Source of the DNA: Candidatus Gallimonas intestinigallinarum
Lineage (GTDB): Bacteria > Bacillota_A > Clostridia > Christensenellales > Borkfalkiaceae
Assembly (NCBI GenBank): GCA_019116405.1
Contig: DXBS01000012.1
Location: 1 to 11,519, forward strand
Length of the DNA: 11,519 nucleotides
Reading direction: 5' to 3'
Part shown: positions 6,225 through 11,519 of the stretch, one piece after another
Layout: each line of letters starts with the position of its first letter
How positions within the stretch are numbered: position 1 is the stretch's first letter
The notes under the pieces: model-generated
Told to the model about the DNA's origin: nothing
The model's database searches: none
What the model saw: the letters and a program-made list of their open reading frames with translations, nothing else
Position numbers and translations under genes: made by a program

Positions 6225-7187
6225 TCAGTTCTCACTCTTGTCGCCGCTTGTTTTTCGGAATTTGTGGGGCGTCATGCCATATGTCTTGCCAAAAAGTCGG
6301 TAAAAATAACTTTGGTTTTCATACCCCACAGTGCGGATGATCTCCTCGACGCCCAGTGCGCTCGTACGGAGCAACCCTGCCGCCATGCTCAGGCGCTGTT
6401 CCTGCAAGAGCTGCTGAAAAGTCTTGCCGAAGATGCTCCTGATGCGCCGCGAGAGATATGCCGGCGCATAGCCGAGGGAGCGGGCGAGGTCCGAAAGCGT
6501 TGCGGTGGGGTACCGCTGTTCTAAGTAGGTGAGCACCGCGTTTCTCAGCTGCGCGTCGGGGGAGGTCAGGCGCAGCGCATTGACGAGCGTATCGCGGTAG
6601 TAGGCGAGGTAGGTAAAGAGCAGCAGAACAAGCCCTGCGTACACCTCCTGCGAACGGTTGACGACGGCATAGATGAGGTTGTCCATCAGGTTGCGGATGG
6701 GGAAGTTGTCTTTGGTGCGGAAGAACAGATATTCCGCTTCGCCCGCGTCGTCAAAATTGTTGGTGAGAAATCCGCTCATGACGGGATTGTTCTGCACACG
6801 GGGGAAAATCGTCTGCAAAAACGCATTGGAGAGAATAAAGTTGATGCCGATATCCTCCTGCCCCGCCCGCTTGATGGAGTGCCGCGCGTGGCGGTTGAGA
6901 AAGAGGATGTCCCCTTGTTCCAGCGTCACCGTGTCCTTGCCGATGACGTGCGAGATGCGCCCTGCGTAGACGTACATGAATTCCATGTAGTCATGCCCGT
7001 GCTCGGGGAAGTCAACAAAGCGGGTGTGCGGGCGAAGGTCGAGCTCCTTGCCCTCCAATAGTTTTGCGCTGTTGACGATAAAGGCATCGGAGACGGAATA
7101 GTCGCCCCGTTTCACTTCCTGTCCGCGCAGAATGTCCCGCTCCTCGTCGGTGAGCTTCGTCAGCCGTTCAATGATCTTGCTGTCCAT
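6225..7187 (-). CDS. AraC-family transcriptional regulator, probable activator of the rhamnose genes
   Basis: This 320-aa cytoplasmic DNA-binding protein has an N-terminal cupin-like sensor domain (about 45-125, with PEHGHDYMEFMYVYAG at 61-76 and a QGDILFLNRHARHSI strand at 91-105). The C-terminal AraC/XylS domain has two helix-turn-helix units: LSDLARSLGYAPAYLSRRI (231-249) and GVEEIIRTVGYENQSYFYRL (279-298). It closes with the classic FGKTYGMTPHKFRK (299-312). It is divergent from rhaB with a 117-bp shared promoter region, the usual arrangement for a local sugar regulator. Rhamnose sensing is inferred from that context, because cupin domains do not reveal the ligand. The ATG at 7187 has no Shine-Dalgarno sequence. 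A consensus promoter places the transcription start at or next to this ATG, suggesting a leaderless mRNA. RhaS/RhaR-like is a fair functional guess, but orthology is not shown. Confidence 0.92.
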   Translation of the reverse strand: MDSKIIERLTKLTDEERDILRGQEVKRGDYSVSDAFIVNSAKLLEGKELDLRPHTRFVDFPEHGHDYMEFMYVYAGRISHVIGKDTVTLEQGDILFLNRHARHSIKRAGQEDIGINFILSNAFLQTIFPRVQNNPVMSGFLTNNFDDAGEAEYLFFRTKDNFPIRNLMDNLIYAVVNRSQEVYAGLVLLLFTYLAYYRDTLVNALRLTSPDAQLRNAVLTYLEQRYPTATLSDLARSLGYAPAYLSRRIRSIFGKTFQQLLQEQRLSMAAGLLRTSALGVEEIIRTVGYENQSYFYRLFGKTYGMTPHKFRKTSGDKSEN

Positions 7188-7193
7188 ATAAGG

Positions 7194-7222
7194 ATGATAG
7201 CATACATTTCTGAATATGTCAA
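7194..7222 (-). promoter_or_regulatory. Sigma-A-type promoter of the AraC-type regulator
   Basis: On the minus strand TTGACA (7222-7217) is followed by a 17-bp spacer and TATCAT (7199-7194). The -35 box is perfect, the spacing ideal and the -10 box differs from consensus at one base. The start point expected about 7 nt after the -10 box is base 7187, the A of the regulator ATG. Confidence 0.8.
7204..7219. promoter_or_regulatory. Candidate operator in the regulator promoter spacer
   Basis: The interrupted palindrome ACATTTCTGAATATGT has matching ACAT/ATGT ends with one further internal pair. It fills most of the spacer between the -35 and -10 boxes of the regulator promoter and lies about 75 bp upstream of the predicted rhaB start point. 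It could serve autoregulation, but the match is short. Confidence 0.3.
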
Positions 7223-7253
7223 ATAAAGACAGGATTTAGAAAAAATTACGTCC

Positions 7254-7281
7254 TTGTTTTATAATTTTCAGGTGCTATAAT
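7254..7281 (+). promoter_or_regulatory. rhaB promoter with extended -10
   Basis: TTGTTT (7254-7259), a 16-bp spacer and a perfect TATAAT (7276-7281) with the extended-10 TG (TGC directly upstream) are present. The transcript would start near 7288, leaving a leader of about 17 nt with GAGGG before the rhaB ATG. The weak -35 fits a promoter helped by an AraC-type activator. Confidence 0.75.
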
Positions 7282-7304
7282 AGATCAAAAAAGAGGGAAA
7301 CGTG

Positions 7305-8597
7305 ATGAAGAAATACCTTGCGATCGATATCGGCGCATCCAGCGGACGGCATATCGTCGGCTGGACAGAGAACGGCAAGCTCTGCACCGAGGAAGTGTAT
7401 CGCTTCCCCAACGGTGTCAGGGAGGAGGCGGGGCGCCTCGCATGGGACATCGGCGCGCTTTTCTCCCATGTCAAGGCGGGCATTCGGGCGGCGTTTGCAA
7501 AGCATCCGCAGATCGAAAGCCTTGCCATCGATACCTGGGCGGTGGACTATGTGCTCATGCAGGGGGACAAGGAAGTGCTGCCCTGCTATGCCTACCGCGA
7601 CGGGCGCACCAAGGATGCGGTCGACGCCGTCCACGCAAAAGTTCCCTTTGCGGAATTGTATGCGCGCACGGGCATTCAGTTCCAGCCCTTCAACACACTC
7701 TATCAGCTCTTTGACGACAGCACGCGCGGGAGGCTGGAGGGCGTCACCGATTTTTTGATGATCCCCGAGTACCTCTCCTACAAACTCACGGGCGTCAAGG
7801 CGCACGAATATACCAACGCGACGACGACGGGGCTTGTGAGCGCGAAAACGGGCGCATATGACCGCGAGCTGATCGCAGCATTGGGCCTGCCCGCGCACCT
7901 GTTCGGTCCGCTCTTGCAGCCGGGGAGCAGGATAGGTACGCTGCTGCCCGAAGTCGCGGCAGAGGTGGGCGGCAACACACAGGTCGTCTTTTGCGCCTCG
8001 CACGATACCGCCTCGGCGGTGGAAGGCATACCCATGTCCGAGGGGACATACCTCTCGAGCGGGACATGGTCGCTCCTCGGCGCAAAGGAGCCGCACGCGA
8101 TCTGTTCGGACATGGCACGCGCGTACAACTTCTCCAACGAGGGCGGCGTGGGGTATGTCCGCTTCCAGAAGAATATCATGGGCATGTGGGCGATCAACCG
8201 CCTGAGGGCGGAGCTTGCGCCCGAGCAGTCCTTCGACGACGTCATGAACATGGGCAAGGAGAGCACGTTCGACGAGCTCGTCGACGTCAACGATCCCTGT
8301 TTTCTCGCCCCTGCGTCCATGAAGGCGGCATTTGAAAGCGTGCTCGAAAAGAAGCCGCAAAGCCTCGGCGATTACTTCCGCTGCGCGCACAGGAGCCTCG
8401 CGATGGGGTACCGGAAGGCGCTCCAGGAGCTCTCCGACTGCACGGGAAAAAAGTACGAGACACTCTATATCGTGGGCGGCGGCGCAAAGAGCGTATGGCT
8501 CAACGAGCTGACGCAGGAGTTCTGCGACGTCCGCGTGGTGGCACTGCCCATCGAGGCAACTGCGCTCGGCAATCTGAAAGTGCAGATGCGGAATTAG
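7305..8597 (+). CDS. rhaB: Rhamnulokinase (L-rhamnulose kinase)
   Basis: This cytoplasmic FGGY-family kinase uses ATP to make L-rhamnulose 1-phosphate, the second step of rhamnose catabolism. Visible motifs are the N-terminal phosphate loop AIDIGASSGRH (6-16), DTWAVD (76-81), the catalytic Asp in ASHDTASA (Asp234, matching Asp237 of the E. coli enzyme), SSGTWSLLG (251-259) and the adenosine-site motif GGGAKSVWLN (391-400). ATG 7305 is preferred because GAGGG (7293-7297) lies 7 nt upstream; an in-frame GTG at 7302 would be too close. At 430 aa it is shorter than the usual roughly 470-490 aa. It stops just after IEATALGNLKVQ, so the normal C-terminal extension of some 45-55 residues is absent. 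All catalytic motifs are kept. It is the first gene of the rhamnose operon. Confidence 0.95.
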   Translation: MKKYLAIDIGASSGRHIVGWTENGKLCTEEVYRFPNGVREEAGRLAWDIGALFSHVKAGIRAAFAKHPQIESLAIDTWAVDYVLMQGDKEVLPCYAYRDGRTKDAVDAVHAKVPFAELYARTGIQFQPFNTLYQLFDDSTRGRLEGVTDFLMIPEYLSYKLTGVKAHEYTNATTTGLVSAKTGAYDRELIAALGLPAHLFGPLLQPGSRIGTLLPEVAAEVGGNTQVVFCASHDTASAVEGIPMSEGTYLSSGTWSLLGAKEPHAICSDMARAYNFSNEGGVGYVRFQKNIMGMWAINRLRAELAPEQSFDDVMNMGKESTFDELVDVNDPCFLAPASMKAAFESVLEKKPQSLGDYFRCAHRSLAMGYRKALQELSDCTGKKYETLYIVGGGAKSVWLNELTQEFCDVRVVALPIEATALGNLKVQMRN

Positions 8598-8609
8598 TTT
8601 CGCGAAAGA

Positions 8610-8671
8610 AGAGGGCGCTCCTTTTTATAAATTATCCTCTCCCCCCATTCGGATAGGGCGCCCTCTCTTTT
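8610..8671 (+). terminator. Intercistronic hairpin / possible attenuator between rhaB and rhaA
   Basis: AGAGGGCGC (8610-8618) pairs perfectly with GCGCCCTCT (8658-8666), and TATCC/GGATA (8633-8637 with 8651-8655) forms an inner stem. The sequence CTTTTCAT follows. The long loop and short U-run suggest partial termination or mRNA processing, which would let rhaB and the downstream genes be expressed at different levels. The effect is inferred. Confidence 0.5.
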
Positions 8672-8707
8672 CATATTGGAAAAATCACGAAGATCACGGA
8701 AATTATT

Positions 8708-8734
8708 TTCGTCAGTTTGATAAGAAATTCGTCA
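8708..8734. repeat. Direct repeat TTCGTCA upstream of rhaA
   Basis: TTCGTCA occurs at 8708-8714 and again at 8728-8734, 20 bp apart, about two helical turns, which is the usual spacing of AraC-family half-sites. Nearby, ATCACG is also repeated (8684-8689 and 8693-8698). No convincing -35/-10 pair is placed to use these sites, so an operator role is tentative. Confidence 0.3.
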
Positions 8735-8751
8735 ATATAAGGGAGTTTTAT

Positions 8752-9993
8752 ATGAGTTATCAGGAAGCAAAACAGACCTATGCAGCGTTCGGCGTGGATA
8801 CGGACGCGGCGATCGCGACGCTCAGAAAGGTGCCCATTTCGGTGCACTGCTGGCAGGGCGACGACGTCCTCGGATTCGAGGGCGCTCAGAGCCTTTCGGG
8901 CGGCATTCAGACGACTGGCAACTATCCCGGCCGTGCGCGCACGCCCGAAGAGCTCATGGCGGATTACGCCTTCGCGCTCTCTTTGATGCCCGGCACCAAG
9001 CGCATCAACGTGCACGCGAGCTACGCCTTTTTGGGTGCGGACAAGGGCAAGGTCGACCGCGACGCCTACCGTCCCGAGCACTTCGCGCCCTGGGTGAAGT
9101 TCGCCAAGGAGCACGGCATCGAGGGCATTGACTTCAACCCGACCTTCTTCGCGCACCCCAGGATGAAGGATGGACTGACGCTCTCCTCGCCCGATGAAGA
9201 GACGCGCAAGTTCTGGGTGGAGCACGGCAAGCGCTGCATGGAGATCGCAGCATACTTAGGCAAGGAGATGAACAGCCCCTGCCTCGTCAACATCTGGATC
9301 CCCGACGGCTATAAGGATGTCCCCGCCGACCGCCTCTCGCCCCGCAAACGGTATGCCCAGTCGCTCGACGAAATCCTCGCGGACTACGACAAGGCGTGGG
9401 TCATCCCCGCCGTCGAGAGCAAGGTATTCGGCATCGGCGTGGATAGCTACACGGTGGGCTCAAGTGAGTTCTGCCAGAACTACGCGGCGACGCGCGGCAT
9501 CTGCTCGCTCTTAGACAACGGGCACTATCACCCGACCGAGGTCGTCTCCGATAAAATTCCCGCCATGCTCGCGTTCTACGACAAGGTCGCGCTGCACGTC
9601 TCCCGCCCCGTGCGCTGGGACAGCGATCACGTCGTCATCTTCGAGGACGAGCTCAAGGAGATCATGAAGGAAGTGGTGCGAAACGACGCGCTCGGCAAAG
9701 TCAAGATCGCGCTCGACTACTTCGATGCCTCCATCAACCGCGTGTTTGCGTGGGTGACGGGGCAGCGTTCGGTCGAAAAGGCGCTTTTATATGCGCTGCT
9801 CCTGCCCAACGAGGAGATGAAGGCGGCGCAGGAGAAGGGGGACTTCACGAAGCTCATGTATTTGCAGGAGCGCGTCAAGATGCTGCCCTTTGGCGACGTG
9901 TGGGAGGAGTACCTCGCGCAGCAGAAGCTGGATGAAAATTACTACGAACCCATCATGGACTACGAAAGCAAGGTTCTGGAGGCAAGAAAGTGA
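8752..9993 (+). CDS. rhaA: L-rhamnose isomerase
   Basis: This 413-aa cytoplasmic Mn2+-dependent TIM-barrel enzyme (EC 5.3.1.14) converts L-rhamnose to L-rhamnulose, the first step of the pathway. The sequence is strongly family-like along its full length: PISVHCWQGDD (28-38), the metal-binding block LLDNGHYHPTE (253-263, metal ligand His258) and VSRPVRWDSDHVV (283-295, Asp290 and Asp292). These correspond to His262, Asp294 and Asp296 of the E. coli enzyme. Length matches the family (about 415-420 aa). The ATG at 8752 has AGGGAG (8740-8745) 6 nt upstream. It follows rhaB after a 154-bp gap that contains the intercistronic hairpin and direct repeats, and its stop codon overlaps the rhaD start by 4 bp (GTGA). 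Confidence 0.98.
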   Translation: MSYQEAKQTYAAFGVDTDAAIATLRKVPISVHCWQGDDVLGFEGAQSLSGGIQTTGNYPGRARTPEELMADYAFALSLMPGTKRINVHASYAFLGADKGKVDRDAYRPEHFAPWVKFAKEHGIEGIDFNPTFFAHPRMKDGLTLSSPDEETRKFWVEHGKRCMEIAAYLGKEMNSPCLVNIWIPDGYKDVPADRLSPRKRYAQSLDEILADYDKAWVIPAVESKVFGIGVDSYTVGSSEFCQNYAATRGICSLLDNGHYHPTEVVSDKIPAMLAFYDKVALHVSRPVRWDSDHVVIFEDELKEIMKEVVRNDALGKVKIALDYFDASINRVFAWVTGQRSVEKALLYALLLPNEEMKAAQEKGDFTKLMYLQERVKMLPFGDVWEEYLAQQKLDENYYEPIMDYESKVLEARK

Positions 9994-10823
9994 AGGATAT
10001 TTTAACGGCGCCCTTTGTGCGCGAAATGTGCGAAACAACGGCAAACATGTACCGCCTCGGCTGGGACGAGCGCAACGGCGGCAATATCAGCTACCTGCTC
10101 AATGAGAAGGAAGTGGGGGAGTATCTCGACCTTACCAAGGTCGTGCGCACCATTCCCTTCATGGGTGTGAACGAGGAGGACTTCGACGCAAGCCCCTTGG
10201 AGGGCAAGATCTTCATCGTCACGGGCACGGGCAAGTACTTCAAGAACGTGGAGAAGGATCCCGCAAACAATCTGGGCATCGTGCGCATCGGCAGGGGCGG
10301 CAAGAACATCGAGCTTTTGTGGGGTTACGAGGACGGCGGCAGACCGACGAGCGAGTTCCCCGCGCATATGATGAGCCACATGGCGCGCCTTTCGGTCGAC
10401 CCCGAAAACCGCGTCGTCATGCATTCGCACCCCACGAATACGCTCGCGATGAACTACGTGCACGAACTGGACGAAAAGAAGTTCACGCACACCCTGTGGG
10501 AGATGTGCACGGAGTGCATCGTCGTCTTCCCCGACGGCGTGGGGGTGCTCCCGTGGATGCTTTGCGGCACGTCGGAGATCGGCAGAGCGACCGCGAAAAA
10601 GATGGAAAAGTTCCGCCTGGTCATCTGGGCGATGCACGGCATTTACGGCGCAGGCAAGACGATGGACGAGACGTTCGGGCTCATCGAGACGGTGGAAAAA
10701 GCCGCGCAGATCTACATGCTCACCGCACACCTGCCGCGCAAGAACACCATCAAAGACGAGGATATGGTCAAGCTTGCAGAGCTGTTCGGAATTGACTACC
10801 GCAAGGACTTCCTCGATCTTTGA
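9990..10823 (+). CDS. rhaD: Rhamnulose-1-phosphate aldolase
   Basis: This 277-aa class II (Zn2+) aldolase of the AraD/FucA fold cleaves L-rhamnulose 1-phosphate to dihydroxyacetone phosphate and L-lactaldehyde in the cytoplasm. Visible features are ERNGGNIS (27-34) and VTGTGKYF (77-84) of the phosphate-binding region, the catalytic Glu122 in SEFPAH, and the zinc ligands HSH (His145 and His147) and His216 in WAMHG. Length is like the E. coli enzyme (274 aa). The start is GTG at 9990, with TGGAGG (9978-9983) 6 nt upstream. The 4-bp overlap with the rhaA stop indicates translational coupling. The C-terminus is complete. No terminator follows directly; a 166-bp spacer with repeats leads to fucO. 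Confidence 0.97.
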   Translation: MKDILTAPFVREMCETTANMYRLGWDERNGGNISYLLNEKEVGEYLDLTKVVRTIPFMGVNEEDFDASPLEGKIFIVTGTGKYFKNVEKDPANNLGIVRIGRGGKNIELLWGYEDGGRPTSEFPAHMMSHMARLSVDPENRVVMHSHPTNTLAMNYVHELDEKKFTHTLWEMCTECIVVFPDGVGVLPWMLCGTSEIGRATAKKMEKFRLVIWAMHGIYGAGKTMDETFGLIETVEKAAQIYMLTAHLPRKNTIKDEDMVKLAELFGIDYRKDFLDL

Positions 10824-10847
10824 AAAACATTTGCGGCGCAATGCTTT

Positions 10848-10917
10848 GTCGCGTTTGCGTACGCCTCGGTCATTTACGATCTTGTAAACTCCCGTCGGCG
10901 TTTGCGCACGCTCCTCG
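10848..10917. repeat. Direct repeat with central inverted repeat between rhaD and fucO
   Basis: GTCGCGTTTGCGTACGCCTCG (10848-10867, one base fewer when aligned) is repeated with small changes as GTCGGCGTTTGCGCACG...CTCG (10894-10917). Between the copies lies TTTAC-GATCTT-GTAAA (10873-10888), a short palindrome. The two copies plus palindrome look like one composite intergenic repeat unit. I believe such units recur in gut Clostridia, but a genome-wide search is needed. Confidence 0.5.
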
Positions 10918-10923
10918 CCGTGC

Positions 10924-10952
10924 TTGCATCTGTTTTCCAAATATGATATAAT
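10924..10952 (+). promoter_or_regulatory. fucO promoter
   Basis: TTGCAT (10924-10929), a 17-bp spacer and a perfect TATAAT (10947-10952) predict a transcription start near 10959, about 30 nt before the ATG. AAGGAGA (10974-10980) is the ribosome binding site. fucO can therefore be transcribed independently of the rha genes. Confidence 0.8.
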
Positions 10953-10989
10953 AATATGCAAATAAACGAAGATAAGGAGATGGAAATTT

Positions 10990-11519
10990 ATGGCAAATCG
11001 TTTTGTGCTCAATGAGACGAGCTATCACGGCAAGGGCGCGATTCAGGAGATCGCGACCGAAGTCAAGGGCAGGGGCTTTGAAAAGGCGTTCGTCTGCTCC
11101 GACCCCGACCTTCTCAAGTTCGGCGTGACAAAAAAAGTCACGGACGTTCTCGAAAACGCGGGCATTCCCTACGAAATTTACTCGGAGATCAAGCCCAATC
11201 CCACGATCGAAAACGTGCAGACGGGCGTTGCGGCGTTCAAGGCAAGCGGCGCGGACTGCATCATCGCGATCGGCGGCGGGTCGTCCATGGATACGGCAAA
11301 GGCGATCGGCATCATCATCGCCAACCCCGAGTTCGCGGACGTGCGCTCGCTGGAGGGCGTCGCACCCACCAAGAATAAGTGCGTGCCCATAATTGCCGTT
11401 CCCACCACGGCGGGCACGGCTGCCGAAGTCACCATTAACTATGTCATCACGGACGCAGAGAAGAACCGCAAGATGGTGTGTGTGGACGTGCACGATATCC
11501 CCGTCGTCGCCGTCGTCGA
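10990..11519 (+). CDS. fucO: Lactaldehyde reductase (iron-containing alcohol dehydrogenase), partial at the window end
   Basis: The first 176 codons of a group III iron-dependent alcohol dehydrogenase are present. It reduces L-lactaldehyde to L-1,2-propanediol with NADH, disposing of the aldolase product and regenerating NAD+ under anaerobic conditions. The start MANRFVLNETSYHGKGAI, the NAD-binding GGGSSMDTAKAIGI (98-111), NPEFADVRSLEG (115-126) and PTTAGTAAEVTINYVITD (142-159) follow E. coli FucO closely through DVHDIPVVAVV. The iron-binding Asp and three His residues lie beyond the window, so completeness cannot be judged; about half of the usual 382 aa is seen. The ATG has AAGGAGA 9 nt upstream and its own promoter. 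It is placed directly after rhaD, as expected for the end step of rhamnose or fucose fermentation. Confidence 0.95.
   Translation, partial: MANRFVLNETSYHGKGAIQEIATEVKGRGFEKAFVCSDPDLLKFGVTKKVTDVLENAGIPYEIYSEIKPNPTIENVQTGVAAFKASGADCIIAIGGGSSMDTAKAIGIIIANPEFADVRSLEGVAPTKNKCVPIIAVPTTAGTAAEVTINYVITDAEKNRKMVCVDVHDIPVVAVV

Noticed and set aside
6002..6340. Plus-strand frame of 112 codons in the repeat island
   Set aside because: It runs through inverted repeats and into the antisense of the AraC gene; the sequence is repeat-derived and not protein-like.
7302..7304. GTG as the rhaB start codon
   Set aside because: It leaves only 4 nt to the GAGGG ribosome binding site; ATG 7305 has a 7-nt spacing and gives the usual MKKYLAIDIG start.
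7275..8390. 371-codon minus-strand open frame over rhaB
   Set aside because: It is a shadow of the G+C-rich rhaB codons, with no recognisable domain and a confident gene on the other strand.
10002..11012. 336-codon minus-strand open frame over rhaD and the fucO promoter
   Set aside because: It crosses rhaD antisense and runs through intergenic repeats; there is no domain evidence.

Overview
The window looks like chromosome of a Gram-positive gut-type anaerobe of the Clostridia (Bacillota). This is judged from strong AGGAG-type ribosome binding sites, sigma-A-like promoters, the serine recombinase type, the nucleoside/sugar ABC permease pair and the clostridial style of intergenic repeats. 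Two base compositions are obvious by eye: positions 1 to about 2,200 are A+T-rich, and the rest is G+C-rich with GC-ending codons. The A+T-rich part reads as the right end of an integrated mobile element and the rest as host sequence.

Layout. (1) 1-1965: a terminator, inverted repeats, a 40-aa ORF and a 556-aa large serine recombinase, translationally coupled to the small ORF. (2) 1966-2270: a junction zone with a short protein-like stretch of unknown origin and a near-perfect 20-bp-arm palindrome. (3) 2025-5773: the C-terminal half of a two-domain ABC transporter ATPase, two intact BPD_transp_2 permeases (nucleoside/simple-sugar type) and a small DUF1871-like gene, closed by a strong terminator. 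The ATPase has lost its first half at the junction. (4) 5881-6211: a gene-free island of hairpins and inverted repeats, probably nonautonomous mobile DNA. (5) 6225-11519: an L-rhamnose catabolic cluster, with a divergent AraC-type regulator, rhaB, rhaA, rhaD and the 5' part of fucO, which runs off the window end.

How it works together. RhaA isomerises L-rhamnose to L-rhamnulose, RhaB phosphorylates it at C1, RhaD cleaves the product to DHAP and L-lactaldehyde, and FucO reduces L-lactaldehyde to 1,2-propanediol to regenerate NAD+. The AraC-type protein is the likely rhamnose-responsive regulator. No rhamnose transporter or mutarotase gene is visible. The ABC genes converge on the regulator and belong to a different family, so they are probably unrelated to rhamnose.

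No novel defence or CRISPR-like system is evident. The points most worth checking are the element/ABC junction with its chimeric reading frame, a promoter that predicts a leaderless mRNA for the AraC regulator, the paired-hairpin island, and a RhaB that ends unusually early.
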